From contig JAYWVB010000009.1 in the NCBI GenBank assembly GCA_039881045.1, positions 930,001 to 994,000 of the forward strand: 64,000 nt of DNA, read 5' to 3'. Shown here piece by piece: positions 33,980-45,531 of this stretch. The DNA comes from Chaetomium olivaceum (Eukaryota > Ascomycota > Sordariomycetes > Sordariales > Chaetomiaceae). Every line of letters starts with the position of its first letter. The first letter of the stretch is position 1. The position numbers were made by a program, and so were the translations under genes. The notes under the pieces are model-generated. The model saw only the letters and a program-made list of their open reading frames with translations. It was not told the DNA's origin and ran no database searches.

Positions 33980-34861
33980 TCACCTATCATTCTCCGCCCT
34001 CAACTCCGCCATGAACCCCCCCTTCTCCCTCCTCTTCAGATCCTCCGCCAACCTCCTATCCACCAAATCCGAAAACTCCTTCACCTTCACCAGCGCCACG
34101 CTCGTACACTGCAGCAACACAACCGCATCCACCGGCGTCCCGCCCAGCTTCGCAATCTGGCAAATCTCCCCATGCTTATTCAGACTGATCGTACAGCTCG
34201 CCACCCGCACTTGCTCCTCCAACCACGTCGCATCCAGCACCGCCGTCTCCCCTTCCTCGCCAAAAAAGCTCCACGTCACGCACAGCGGCGAGTGCAGCCA
34301 GCTCAGCGGCACCGGCTCCCTCTCCGCGGGGGTATACACCGTCAACCGCCCGGCCTCCATACTCGTGTCCGGCTTGCGGAAGTGTCGCAGCGCAGCGACG
34401 ACCGCCACGCACGCGGCGTCGGTCAGCCCGCCGTCGTGCGAGAGCACGTGCACGTCGACGCGGACGGACCAGCATTTTTGGCCGGCGACCAGGCAGAGGG
34501 ACTCGGTGTCGAGCGCGCCGGAGCGGCGGACGGTCTTTTCGAGGAGGCGGGATAACAAGACTTCGGTCTCGGTCGGGCGGTTGACTTCGAAGGCGGGCGA
34601 GGTCATGGGCGAGAGCTCCGTCGCGATGGTGAAGATGCCGTCGAGCGGGCGGTCGACGTAGGGGACCGTGACTTCGGCGGTGGCTTTGGCGAGGACTCGC
34701 GTCTTGCCGAGGGTGACGTCGGCGACGCCATATTGGTCGCCAAAGGTGAGCTCGAGGGGCCGGTATTGGTCGAGTTGGCGGCCGTCGAGTCGCAGGTTTT
34801 CTTGCAGCGCTTGTGTGACGAATTGCTTCTCGTTGAGAGAAGGCTCTGCTTCTCGAGGCAT
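33980..34861 (-). CDS. RRP45: Exosome subunit RRP45 (RNase PH-like)
   Basis: Structural ring subunit of the RNA exosome, which processes and degrades RNA in nucleus and cytoplasm. Single exon, 293 residues, the fungal size. The RNase PH core starts LRLDGRQLDQYRPLEL and continues with GVADVTLGKTRVLAKATAEV, DGIFTIATELSPMTSPAFE and ARGETEVLL-type ETEVLLSRLLEKTVRRS. SLCLVAGQKCWSVRVDVHVL and DGGLTDAACVAVVAALRHF form the second half. Catalytic residues of bacterial RNase PH are absent, as in all eukaryotic ring subunits. ATG 34861 opens directly onto the domain. 291 bp separates it from divergent CWC15. Confidence 0.95.
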   Translation of the reverse strand: MPREAEPSLNEKQFVTQALQENLRLDGRQLDQYRPLELTFGDQYGVADVTLGKTRVLAKATAEVTVPYVDRPLDGIFTIATELSPMTSPAFEVNRPTETEVLLSRLLEKTVRRSGALDTESLCLVAGQKCWSVRVDVHVLSHDGGLTDAACVAVVAALRHFRKPDTSMEAGRLTVYTPAEREPVPLSWLHSPLCVTWSFFGEEGETAVLDATWLEEQVRVASCTISLNKHGEICQIAKLGGTPVDAVVLLQCTSVALVKVKEFSDLVDRRLAEDLKRREKGGFMAELRAENDR

Positions 34862-35152
34862 TGTGAATTGGGAGGGGTGGTATCTGGGATCTAGGACGGG
34901 GGTTGAGAGAACTGAACTCGAAATCAAAGCCCAGGGTTGTTTGTTGTCTGGAGGGGCAGGTTTCTGCCGCTAAAGACCGCTAAATTTCAGTGCATTCTGC
35001 CGCATGACGCGGGCGGTGAGGGCGCCAATCAGCCAACCTGCATCCCCATGCCCAGGCACCCTTGCGGCTTTCCATCTTCAAACAACATCGAGCGCATCGA
35101 ATTGTGATATCCTCCAGTTCACCAAACCGAAGCAACACATTGAGCCGCCAAG

Positions 35153-36139
35153 ATGACCACAGCTCACAGACCGACATTCGACCCGGTAAGAAGGCGCACC
35201 GCAACAAAGCTACACCCCAGAATGCCTCGCTAACTCAACACCACCAGGCCCGTGGCAAGGAAGCCCTGCGCGGACCAGCCTACCACCAGCGCCTCCTCCC
35301 CGCCTACACGCAGCTCAAGTTCAGGTAACCTACCTACCAACCCCTTCCCCCTACGCACCCGCTCACTTCCCGCCCCAGACAACCGGGCCAAGGCGGCGAC
35401 GCCGACGCCAGCACGCGCGACCTGCGCGCCGAGCTCGAGGCCGCCGAGGCAGCACACTACGCGAAGCTCAAGGGCGCGCCCATCCCGGGAGCCTCCTCTG
35501 ACGAACGCGAATCGTCGTCCTCCACCACCAACAAGCGCCCGCTCGCCGCCTTGACCTCCCGCGACGATAAACAATCAGAAGACGCAGGCGCAGACGCAGA
35601 CGAAGACCCCGACGCCAAACGGCGACGCATTCTCGCGGAATCGCGCGCCATCGACGCCGACGACGACAGCGATGACGGGTCTGGGTCCGACAACAATAAC
35701 GACGACGCGGACGACTCAGACGACGACGACTCCTCGGATGACGACGACGACGCCGAGCTGCAGCGGGAGCTGGAGCGGGTGCGGCGCGAGCGGATCGAGA
35801 AGCGCGAGGCGGAGGAGCGGGCGCGGCTGGCGGCCGAGCAGGAGGCGCGCGAGCGGGATATTGCGCTGGGGAATCCGCTGCTGAATAGTGCGGCGGCGAG
35901 CGCTGGGGGCAAGGCGGCGGATTTTAGTATTAAGCGGAGGTGGGATGACGATGTGGTGTTCAAGAACCAGGCGAGGGGGACCGAGGAGAAGGGGAAGAGG
36001 ACCGAGTTTATCAATGTGAGTTGCCCTTCGTCTAACGTGACCGGTGTTTGGGTGGGTGGTGGAGGAGTGCTGATTCTGTTTTTAGGACTTGTTGCGGTCG
36101 GACTTCCACAAGAGGTTTATGAGCAAGTATGTGCGGTGA
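35153..36139 (+). CDS. CWC15: Pre-mRNA-splicing factor CWC15
   Basis: Cwf15/Cwc15 (AD-002) protein of the Prp19-associated spliceosome. Four exons: 35153-35185, 35248-35324, 35379-36015 and 36086-36139; introns of 62, 54 and 70 bp; 266 residues. The N-terminus MTTAHRPTFDPARGKEA is the family hallmark and is split by intron 1. The middle is a long acidic stretch with Asp runs around 35660-35760, then an Arg/Glu helix (ELERVRRERIEKREAEER). The C-terminus DLLRSDFHKRFMSKYVR, in its own small exon, is the other hallmark (FHKRFM...KYV/I). Frame intact. Confidence 0.95.
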
Positions 36140-36479
36140 GCAGTTTTCGGAGGGGATATATCGGAGACGGGACGCGTTGGGTTGGGGTGTACTATCATAT
36201 AGCGGCATGATTGCGAGGTATTGGCCTTGGAACGGATACGGATGCTTTGCTTGAGGAACAATTAAATCATTTGGTTTCCTTCGTCTACAAGGTATTGTGA
36301 TTCATCGTCTACAGCTAGGCACATGTAGTTTTGTGCTGTAAAACTACGCTCAGCAATTTTCAGTTACCCTGATGACAAGCTTGCGGTTAAACCGAGATTG
36401 GCTCGTCAATTTTCCGGAGTTGACACCCCCAGACACAACTCCCACCCTTGAAACTGCGCTTCTCCCACCCTACCCCCTT
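36140..36479. other. Convergent intergenic region CWC15/EBP
   Basis: 340 bp of 3' flanks; nothing else seen. Confidence 0.5.
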
Positions 36480-37439
36480 TCACAACCGCTTCCTCCCCTC
36501 CGCTCCTCTCGCAGCCTCCCCAAAAGCAGCCCGAACAGCCCCCCAGCTCCGCCAAAGCAGCACTACCACACGCCATCGTCAGCCACTTCCCTTCACAAAG
36601 AGAGAAAGAAAGAAGAGAGACTCACAACCCGGCACGACCACCCACGGCGCGTTCATGCCCGCATAATACACCCAGTAGTACATAAATTCGGGCCGGCTGT
36701 ACGAGACGCCGCGCATGTGCTCGGCGAACCCGCACGTGCCGTAGTACAGCGCCACGCCGTACAGGTGCCCGACACACACGACTGCCTGCAGCAGGTGGCG
36801 CGTGCCTTGCTCGTGGGGCTTGTTGCGTGCGGCGAAGAGGGCGGTGAGCAGGGAGAGCGGCGCCCAGGTTATCTGTTTGGGGGGAGAGCAAGGGGGGGCG
36901 GGTTGGTTAGATGTGTTGGAGTGGGAGCATAGGGAAGGGGAGAGAGGGGTTGGGTATAGAGGGAGAGGGAGAGAGGGGGCGGTGAGGGGAGGAGACGTAC
37001 CACTGTCATGGACTCAATGCATAACATGAAGGGGTCAGAGGTGAGATAGCGCGAGTCTGAGAGGGAGTATTCCTTCCAGAGCTGGGCGAAGAGGGATTGG
37101 GAGGAGGGGATGGTGGAGTGGTTGAGGACAAAGTAGCCCTCGAAAAAGAGGTGGAGGAAGCCGCCTGGGTATTGGTTAGTAAGGTGCACAGTAAAACAGA
37201 AAAAGGGGGCGGCAACGCACATAGTGAAAACCAGGCGATGGTCAACTGGTCCGCCCTCTTCAGCGTCGGGCTATACCCCGTCGCCAGAGCGACACAGCCC
37301 CCACGAACACGGCAATAATGCCGCCAAAGGCTGCCAGAATGTTTAGGAGAGGCGTGGTGTTAGGCGCATACCCCGGGATGATGGCGTCCTGCGGGAAGTA
37401 GGGGTGGCCCTGCGGCGAGGATCCCGCGTGGTCTTGCAT
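36480..37439 (-). CDS. EBP-family (emopamil-binding) sterol isomerase
   Basis: Member of the EBP/EXPERA family of ER sterol delta8-delta7 isomerases. Four exons: 37439-37221, 37164-37001, 36872-36629 and 36562-36480; introns of 56, 128 and 66 bp; about 236 residues. Start HPYFPQDAIIPGYAPN, membrane helix LLNILAAFGGIIAVFVGG, then FLHLFFEGYFVLNH (His and Glu of the active site), FAQLWKEYSLSDSRYLTSD, ESMTVITWAPLSLLTA and YYWVYYAGMNAPWVVVP. These are the diagnostic blocks. One frame break in the C run at 37298-37302; a single extra base joins GGIIAVFVGG to ALATGYSPTLKRADQL. The last donor is GTTGTG. Ascomycetes normally use ERG2 for this step, so this copy may act on other sterols; that is inference. 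Confidence 0.87.
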
Positions 37440-38692
37440 TCTTACTGTGTAAGGTGTGTAAGGTGTCTGTTTCAGGGATCTACCTGCATCCGGACTTGGA
37501 CTTGACTTGACTAGCAGGCCCGACAGACTGGTTAGAGTTAAAGGGCGATGTCAAAAGTCAGGTGGGTCGCGTTTCGCGTCGCATTCGTGCAACCCCTGGA
37601 CCCTTGTTCCGGGTACAGTTTCCGTAAGGTACATACTGTACCTAAGCTCCCCCTGTCCAAATTAACCCGTACACCAAAAGTTATCATTACCGCTTCAGTA
37701 CGCCACAACTTGGCGAGAACGCATTTAATCGAGGGAATCCGAGTGCCTAGTATAGTACTGCCATTGCTCCATCCATTTACCGACGGGTTTCAAAATTCTG
37801 GATCATCTGATCCGAATAATGGTTAATAAAAGTGTGGCGTTGCTTGATCGTAAGCGGACTTGTTCTGAGGAATCCGTTTTGACGAAGAATATGGATGGTA
37901 ATTATAATCTGGTACTTATTTGGTATCGAGTCCTATAGAAAGTCTATCTTTATACTAGTCCGTAATGTATTTAAGAAATAATAATAGAATTGCGGAAGGA
38001 AAAGAGTAAGAAAGGTGTTGTGTGGTACTTTGGCTTCTGGACAAAATACCTGTTTTGGTGTACGGGTTTTTTTGGCCAGAGGAAGCTAAGGTAGTTGACA
38101 GATGCAAAATCTTGACTTTCGTACAAAGGATTAGTGTTGGAAGTCCAACAGCCATAGGTCACGGTCACAGATTCGGAATAGAGGGAGCTTACAGACCGGG
38201 AGGTCTATTCACACTTCCCATCTGGGCACACCAAGAAAAGACAGTGTATTGGGACTCGTAGGAGTGTGTTTTCTGTGTCTGGTTCCTGACATCTGGTGTC
38301 CACTGCTCCCCCCAATACATGTACCGAACCTGTCACCAAGCCACTAGTCGCCCCTGAACTGCCAACCATAACCACCTTCACTCGTTGCGCCCCTCACCTG
38401 TGTCCTGCGTTGCCAGCTTCCTACACTTCAAACTCCCTGCCTTGACTGTATAGGCAATTCAACAGAGAGTATAACAGGCTACAGGTGACATGCATTAGCA
38501 AACATAAAGCACTTAATATATTCAAGGATAGGAAAGTTCGTACCGGCAATGTGACCAGCAGTCGCTCCGGGCTCATTCTGGGGAACGGATTGAAGGCAGT
38601 ACTCCAAGCTTCTGACGCAAGTGTCGGTATTGCAGCAGATGGAAGCCGCGTCGCAGCAGGCCGTTGGAGCAGCTATTTGCAACATATTAGCT
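37440..38692. other. Intergenic region EBP/CVNH
   Basis: 1.25 kb, AT-rich at 37830-38080, with a MITE end fragment near 38031-38084. No gene supported. Confidence 0.5.
38031..38084. mobile_element. MITE end fragment
   Basis: Contains ACAAAATACC, GTTTTGGTGTACGG, a T run and GGCCAGAGGAAG, matching the right end of the 234-bp MITEs. The other end is not visible within 250 bp, so this is a truncated or decayed copy. Confidence 0.55.
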
Positions 38693-39381
38693 TTAGGCTC
38701 TGCGAATTCGCAATAATGCGGTAGGGATAAGATATGCCCTACATCTATGGCCAAAACACCACATGTAACCGTCGTCATTGCCGACAAAGGGATCTTTATC
38801 ACGTTAGTAACTTCTTTAAAGGAATAGAGCATATCCTCAAAGGTTAGATGATATTGGTTAATATTGTACTTACCCAAATCAATAGAGGTACTCTTTGTAC
38901 CAGACGCGGATCGACAGCTACACGTCATTGTTGATGACGACGAGATAAAGCAATTACTGCAGCTAGAAGCATAGCTGCCACTGTGCACTTATTAGTTCCG
39001 GTCTAAAACGGCATAACCCCTGTGATAGGGTAGAGTAGGCCTGTCATACCCTTCCCGAGCAACAAGTTGCCCGTTATCATTTGCAATACAGAGATTCAAA
39101 TCTTCCATGGTCAGACGCTCTCCACCATCATTTTGGCGGCAATGGGCATAGAGATAGTGGTCGCGGGAGATATCAATCTAAATTAAACCATTAGACATCA
39201 CTAACGTTAGGAAAAAGAAAAAACATTTTAAAAGAAAAGAAAAGAAAAGAAAAAAGGAAAAAGAATTTGAACAAGGGTAGCAATTTAGCATAGTTATACG
39301 TACGTCATGACAAGACCGAATAAATCCTCCACCAAGCACGAGTGCAATGGGAGTGACAAGCGGGAAGATTGAAAATCTCAT
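38693..39381 (-). CDS. Secreted cyanovirin-N homology (CVNH) protein
   Basis: Small secreted lectin-like protein. Exons 39381-39304, 39177-39050, 38980-38874 and 38793-38693; introns of 126, 69 and 80 bp; 137 residues. Signal peptide MRFSIFPLVTPIALVLGGG. Two internal repeats follow, as in CVNH folds: SCHDIDISRDHYLYAHCR ... MEDLNLCIANDNGQL, then SCSNCFISSSSTMTCSCR ... STSIDLGDPFVGNDDG. The paired SC, C-R, S-x-DL and N-D-N/D-G positions align between repeats. The end is uncertain: reading through gives HRCRAYLIPTALLRIRRA; an alternative donor after GGCCATAGAT and acceptor at 38673 would replace this with a Cys-rich tail (ACCDAASICCNTDTC). Sugar specificity unknown. Confidence 0.78.
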
Positions 39382-40513
39382 GGTGAATAGTGCAGAGAGA
39401 AAGCTCTCTAGTTCAGACAGGAGGGAGGGTCGAGCGATACAGATGTTTTCGAATTGGAAAAGAGACAAAACCATGGGAGCGAGTGATTGCTTTATTTATA
39501 CACAAATCTGGACACCTGTGATGGTCGCCCACGCACCTCGCGGTTCACGATAACCTCACTTCCGGTGCTGAGAGCGGTTCTGTCGGTGTCATCTCGGCAG
39601 CTTTTCTACCGAACAGTGCAGTATCGTCTGTCTAAACTAGGGTTTTGCCCAATGGGCGGTGCTTACACCCATTTAGGTGGAGAAGCTTGCACCGAACTAT
39701 GAGTTTTGGAGACGAGGAAGAGCTCAGGTAGGTTTTGAAGGATACGCATGTCAGCGCGTATGTTGCAGATTTGGGACCTAGCCTCCAGGGGTACCTGCGT
39801 ATCCCACAACAGATGTGCGACTTGGGAGTCTTGGCTGGGGATTGCAATTCATGCGTGATATAGGAATACGCACTTTTTACGGTCAGAGTTTGAACTGAGA
39901 CATTGAATCCCTCCCCTGCCACCTTTCAAGACGATGATGATTCTTTTAGTAAGGAATAAGGAACGATGCAGATACGCGCTTCTCGCTGTCAGGACTGTGA
40001 AAGTGACAATGATCTCCCCCCTCGGGAAATAGCGGCCCGTGCTACCCTAGCTGGTAACCTGCTAGTAATCCTGGGACGTGTCGGAGGAATACGCACTTCT
40101 CCCGGTCAATTTACGCAGTGGCCCCATTTTGTGGTCGAGGCTTTCCTTCCACACCGAGCATAGCTTATAACTTACAGTCACAACGAGGCAATATTAGATT
40201 GACACCACAGCAAGAATTGGAAAACGGAACTTAACAGATTCACGTTCTCAGCCTCTCTACAATAGCGACATCTTCTTGTCTTCGTTGTTGTTCAGAGGGG
40301 GCGGCTTTTTTTCTTCAGAGTTACCAGTCCTGGGCCCTTTTGAGCGGATATGGAAAATGTGTAGGCAAAATGACGATCGACACAGAGCGCATGCGGGCAC
40401 ATGAAGAGAGTTCGGTAAAGCTAGAGCCGCAGCCTAGCGTGGAGTATATATTAACCACGGAGCTATCTTGTGGAGTTGCTGACTAAATCCACGGCCCAAC
40501 AATAGGCAGACTA
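39382..40513. other. Intergenic region upstream of CVNH
   Basis: 1.1 kb holding the CVNH promoter and RCM1 3' flank. The string GGAATACGCACTT appears twice, near 39862 and 40086, in differing context. No gene supported. Confidence 0.45.
39491..39500 (-). promoter_or_regulatory. Candidate TATA box of the CVNH gene
   Basis: TATAAATAAA on the coding strand, about 115 nt before the CVNH ATG; good match and spacing for a core promoter. Confidence 0.5.
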
Positions 40514-42801
40514 CTATTCATCGAACCCTCCCCACTCATCCTCATCATCGTCGCTCTCCTCATCCGTCTCCTCCTCCTCCTCATCCTCAGCCTCACCGTC
40601 CGGCCTCCTCCCCGCCTTCAACCTCGGCATCCCATCCGGCCCCCTCACAATCCTCCCCTCCGCGTCCCTCTCAAACGGCCCATCTTCATCACCACTGCCC
40701 TGCCCAAACCTCACCTCGACCCCCTCCCCCTCCAAACCTTCCAAATCCACAACCTTCCTTCCCGTGCTTTTCAGCGTCGGAATCCCATCCGGTCCCCTCA
40801 CAATCCTCCCTTCCGCATCCCTCACAAACGGCCCCTCCCCATCTTTGTCACCATCCCCTTCCCCCTTACCCCCATCCCCATCCCTCACAAAACACACACG
40901 AAAAACCCCATCACCCCCCTCCCATCCTCCCTCTCCGCACGCACGCACCCCTCCGCCACAGCCGCCAGGTCCAGGTCGAGGTCCACCCCGCCCACCCCAC
41001 CCCCGCCATTTCCACCCCTCTTTTCGTTACCATCCCCCTCATCCACACCCTGACAGGCAACACCCTGACAGGCGCCCAGATCGCCTCTGACAGGCCATTC
41101 CCGCATCCCGCGCACCTGTTCCTCTCTCCGAAGGATACGCCAGCCGCGCCGGCGCGCGACAGGGGAGCGCAGGGCGGCGAGCACGACCTGCTCGTTCTCG
41201 AGGGCGTGCGTGGAGCAGGTGGAGTAGGAGACGCGGGTGGCGGCGGGGAAGGTGAGGGCGTGTAGGAGGATGGCGAGTTCTGTGGGGTTTATTAATTGGT
41301 TTGTTATGTGGTTTTAAGGGGTGGGGGTATTATTGAGGTGTTAGGGGGCTGGGGACGGGGTTGGTCTGTCTGGGGGCGGGGTGCGGAGAGGGTTATGTGG
41401 ATGGGGAAGGGGGGTTGGGTTGTGTAGATGGGGAGGAGATTGGGGTTCTGGCGAAGGGGATAGAAAGCAGAGTAGGAGAGGAAGGGGGGGAGGGGGAGAC
41501 ATTGAGAAGTTGAGGAAAGGAAGGGGTAGTTAATAGTAGAACAGGGGAGCACATACGAAAAGAAGCCAGCGCCTCCAGACGCGCTTGCAGAGCCTTCTCA
41601 GACAGCACCGTCTCCGCGCCATCGTCATCCACAACCACCGTTGGCTCCTCCGGCGCCCGTTTCCTCTTCAGCGCCTTAGAAGAAGAACTCCCACTTCCAG
41701 TCGCCGCCTTGCCCGCCGCCGCTCCAGCATCAGGCAGATAAAACTCAGGTGTATCATCCCGCCCGACAATCCCACTCCCCGAGCACGACGGATCCAACAA
41801 CAACGCACCCACCGCCCGAAACTCCGGAGCCTCATGATCCGTCTTGAGAAAATCTGCCCCCGGATGAAGCACCGTCACGCCATCCGCCCCCGCCGCGCGC
41901 ACCATCTTAGCCAGCGTCTTCGCGCGGTGCTTGTCCTTCTCAAACGCCAGGATGCGCTGCTGCCCCTCAGCCAAACCCCCGCGCTCGTGCAGGATGGCCG
42001 CGAGGTGGGTGGTCTTGTTGCCGGGCGCGCTGCACGCGTCGACAATGTCGCCGTCCTCCGGGCGCGGGTCGAGCAGGTAGGCCGGGAAGCAGGAGGCCTT
42101 GTCCTGCAGGATGATGGCGCCGGATTGGTAGGCGGGGGTTTTGGTGAAGTCGATTCCGGGCGGGGCGGCGATCAGGTTGGGGACGTTGCTGTCGAGGCAG
42201 ATTACTTTTTTGGGGGGAGAGGTTGGCGCCATGACTTCGGCGATGGTGGGGACCATCTCGAAGCCCTTGAAGGTCGTGTCGAGCTGCTCGTCGATGGTGC
42301 TCTTGAGCGAGTTGACGCGGATCCATCGCGGGTGAGCAGGCCCGAACTGGGCATCGATTATGGCCCTCAGGGCGTCAACCGTGGGACATTTCCTCCGTAT
42401 CCTGGCCCTGGTAAATTCGGATTGGAGCCTTGCTTTGTGCTTCTCGATGGATACGCGGAGGCCGTGGGAAGCAGGGAGGGCGATGCCCTTTTTGGCGAGG
42501 AGGAGGTCATGCGTAAGGAGGATAGAGAGGGTGGGCGTAATCTGGCGGTGTTAGCAGCCATACTATTCTATGCATATTGTCCAAAATATTTACAACTTAC
42601 CTTTCGCTCTTTTTGCAGCAGCTGTGAGTTCTCAACGACTTCCTTCAAAACGGCACTCCATTTGCTCGATTCAAATGCCAGAGCATAAACTTGAGCAGGT
42701 GGTGATTTAAGGTCCTTGTTGCCGTATATCCTAGATTTGAGACTGCCACCGTGAGTAGAGGGGCCGGTGACTATGCCCGCCGTTTCATGATAAAGAGACA
42801 T
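40514..42801 (-). CDS. RCM1: RCM1, 25S rRNA (cytosine-C5) methyltransferase
   Basis: NSUN5/Rcm1 family; in yeast it methylates one cytosine in 25S rRNA in the nucleolus. Exons 42801-42601, 42541-41557 and 41279-40514; introns of 59 and 277 bp; about 650 residues. MSLYHETAGIV opens the family N-terminus. The SAM-binding core is DIVDACSAPGNKTTHLAA; motif IV is DPSCSGSG with the release Cys, and motif VI is VSYSTCSTHALENEQVV with the catalytic Cys. A long Lys/Ser/Pro insert lies between IV and VI. The frame breaks at 40889-40892: one more T on the coding strand joins GVMGFFVCV to FVRDGDGG, and total length becomes divisible by three. The tail carries a duplicated RDAEGRIVRGPDG block and ends in an acidic DEDEWGGFDE. 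Confidence 0.9.
40626..40835. repeat. Duplicated 57-bp coding repeat in RCM1 tail
   Basis: Two near-identical copies (40779-40835 and 40626-40682) encode GPF-x-RDAEGRIVRGPDG-x-P. Differences are mostly single transitions. Suggests a recent in-gene duplication. Confidence 0.8.
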
Positions 42802-43600
42802 GATGGTTGGTAGGAGTGAGAGAAGTGGGAGGTTGTCTTGTCTCAGTGGTTATTTTGGAGTCGGAAATTTCATTTGGGGAGGTAACATTACAGGGTTAGG
42901 GTTGGCTATGGCATGTAGCATACCAACCCTGAGTTCAATTCCCTCTCTCTCATACAACACTCACACATCACTCACGGTCAGCACCAAGACAGTTGTGCGC
43001 CATTCGCTCTATTGGCATCTATATGTTTGCGTAGCCAACTGCTAACCAGCCGCCCATTGTTCCCCAGGCAAAACCAAAAGCCTCTCCCCCAAATCACTCC
43101 GCGGCCAAAGCTAGCCAACCGAAGCTCCATGCGGCAGCGAGCCATCAATGCAGCCCACCCCCAAAAGAATCGAAGATAAATGGTAAGATACACACAGATC
43201 GAAGCGAAGATGTCGCAGCCGGTGGTAGTAGATCTCTGCTCCAAAACCCAGCCCAGCCCCAAGATGTGGTTAAGCGAATGGATGAATGTCATGTCGTCGT
43301 AAAAGAAAAGAAAAGCCAAAAAAGAATCACCAGCAGTCCTCCCTTGGCCCTCCCACAAATCCAAATCAAGTGGTATCCAGCGCCGCCTTTTTCTGCCCTC
43401 TCGCTTTCCCCCGCGCGGCGAAAAAGCAGGGCCTCAAGAATCCCAGAACACCCCCTCTATGCGTGTCCAATCCGAAACGGTAACCGGAGGAAAAAATGGT
43501 TGCAAGCAAATACAGGCGAATCTCACCGCCTCAAGGGCGGGAGGTGGTGTGATGAAAGAAGGGTATGAATGTGACGAGAAAATGCCGCTTGTTGGACCAT
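42802..43600. other. Intergenic region RCM1/DUF1996-WSC
   Basis: About 800 bp; no gene or RNA supported. A TTCAATTCC string near 42932 suggested a tRNA but the arms do not pair. Confidence 0.5.
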
Positions 43601-45531
43601 CTATCTCCGATGCCTCCGCGACGGCAGACGGGCATGCTGCAGGTAGTGCCTGCTGGCATGGCGCCTCCTGAGCGCAGCGGCGCCCGAACCGGGCAGCTCA
43701 CCACCCTTAGCATACACGCTCAGCGCCCAGCTCCCACCGCACGTCTGGTTGGCGTCGCCCTTGCAGGCGGTGGCACACTCGCCGTCGTCGAGCTTCTCGA
43801 GCGGGCTCAGCGAGTTGCCGCAGAAGCACTCGCCGCCGTACTCGGTGCCCGCGACGGCGAAGCCCTTGGCGGCGCAGTAGTCGACGCAGGCTGTGTTGCT
43901 GGCGTCGCCGATCTTGGGGAGCACCTCGCCGCGCAGGGCGCGCGAGGAGGTGTCCTTGTAGCAGCCGACGTACTTGAAGCCGGCGATGTCGGCAGGCGCC
44001 GCGTTGCCCGAGGATTGCTGCGCCGCCTCGGTGGGGGCCGGCACGTCCTCCGCGTAGACGGTCGTGGTCTGCCAGACGGTCACCGTGTCGTAGACGGTCT
44101 TGGTGTGGATGCCCGCCGGGCTCGGGGCTGGGGTCGGCGCGGGCTGGGTCTTCTCCGGCTCATCTTGCTCCGGCTCGTCCTGCTCCGGCTCATCCTGGCC
44201 GGACGCATCGTTGATAACCGCAGATGGAGACGGCTGGAGAGTGGGCGCGGGGACACGGATGAGCGTGGTAGAAGGGGGAGGAGGAGGCGCAGCGGCGGAC
44301 GAAGGCTTCTGAACGGGAGGCTGCTGGGAAGAGCTGGAGCCCGAGTCACCGGCTCCCGGCTGTGGCTTCGGGTCCGGCGAGGGAGCAGCGGAAGGCGAAG
44401 GAATGGGGACCGGCAGGGGAGCGGGGAGGTCGCCGCCGCCGAGAAGCCAGCCAGCGAGAGGGTTGTTGCCGGGCAGCTTCTCCATCTTGCCGTCAACGAC
44501 CTCGTCGACCGGGCACTCGATGTTGCAAGACTCGCTGGGGTCGTTGGAGCCGTACTTCAGGCCTGGGCAGGTGTGAATGCCGGCGTGGCCGGTGTCGCAA
44601 GTGTCGATGATGTGCTGGAGCTCTTCCTCGTCCCAACCTGAGATGAAGTCGGCGTGGGCCGAGAAGCCGGTGGTATCGCCGTTGGCGAAGACGAAAGGGC
44701 TGGCCTTGCCGATCAGGTCCTTGAAGCGGGGCAGGAGGTCGTGGGTCTTCCAGTAGGTCTCGAAGAACATGTGCGGCACGTGGATCCAGCCCTTGGGGCA
44801 GTCGAGCTTGCCGTTTCCGGCGTCCGACGGGAACTGCATGTTGTTCTGGTAGTTGGTCAGGCCGGCCGAAGGATCGTAGCACGAGGGCATGTGGACGTCG
44901 ACGCGCATGGGCGAACCCATGCCATCGCAATCCTGGAAGGGAAAGCCGATGCCCGCGCCTTGGTCGTTCGATCCGATGCCCGCCGTGGAACCGTCCGAGT
45001 CGGTCGGCCAGCTGGGAGGGTTGAAGTTTTTACGAGGGCATGTGATCTGCACGGGCTGGATGGGTCCGTTGGAGGGGTCCATGTTGGACGCGCCCGAAGT
45101 CGAGGGGGCCGTCCTCAACATGGCGTTTCCGCTGACGATCTGGAGACCGAGGGGAAAGCCTTGGTGTCGTCGTTGGTGGCATCGAAGAAGTAGTAGACGT
45201 TCATGTAGTCCATCGGAACCGGCTCCAGAAGACCGGTGGTGGGGTCCTTGAAGTAGAGAGTCGGGAACCAGTAGGCGCTGAGATCGGCCTTGGGGAGCGC
45301 CGTGGTGCACTTGGACTCGCGCAGCTGCTCGCCCGTCACGCTGAGGCCAAAGTTGCTGGCGCCCATGACGGTGTGGACGTGGGCCGATGTCTTCCCGGGG
45401 GAAACAATGGGGTCAGCGCGGCAAGTCGTCAGGGGGCCTTTTCCGTAGTGACGCAGCACGGCGAAGGTGCGTTTGTCCTGTGCCGCGGCAGCGGTGGCGA
45501 TCAAAGCCGCCAGGGTAGTAGCGAAAAGCAT
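43601..45531 (-). CDS. Secreted DUF1996 protein with C-terminal WSC domain
   Basis: Fungal secreted protein of unknown function. One exon, about 643 residues. Signal peptide MLFATTLAALIATAAAAQ. DUF1996 covers about residues 30-300: DPIVSPGKTSAHVHTVMGAS, YWFPTLYF, CPKGWIHVPHMFFETYWKT, FSAHADFISGWDEEELQ. A Pro/Ser linker with three QDEPE repeats (44160-44205) leads to a WSC domain: KYVGCYKDTSSRALRG, CVDYCAAKGFAVAGTEYGGE, CFCGNSLSPLEKLDDGEC, CGGSWALSVYA. WSC domains bind carbohydrate, so a cell-wall role is likely but inferred. The frame breaks once at the C run 45151-45154 (coding CCCC); one more C gives TKAFPLGLQIVSGNAMLR. Confidence 0.9.

Noticed and set aside
42880..42960. Possible tRNA because of a TTCAATTCC string
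   Set aside because: The flanking bases cannot form the T-stem and no A-box lies at the right distance.
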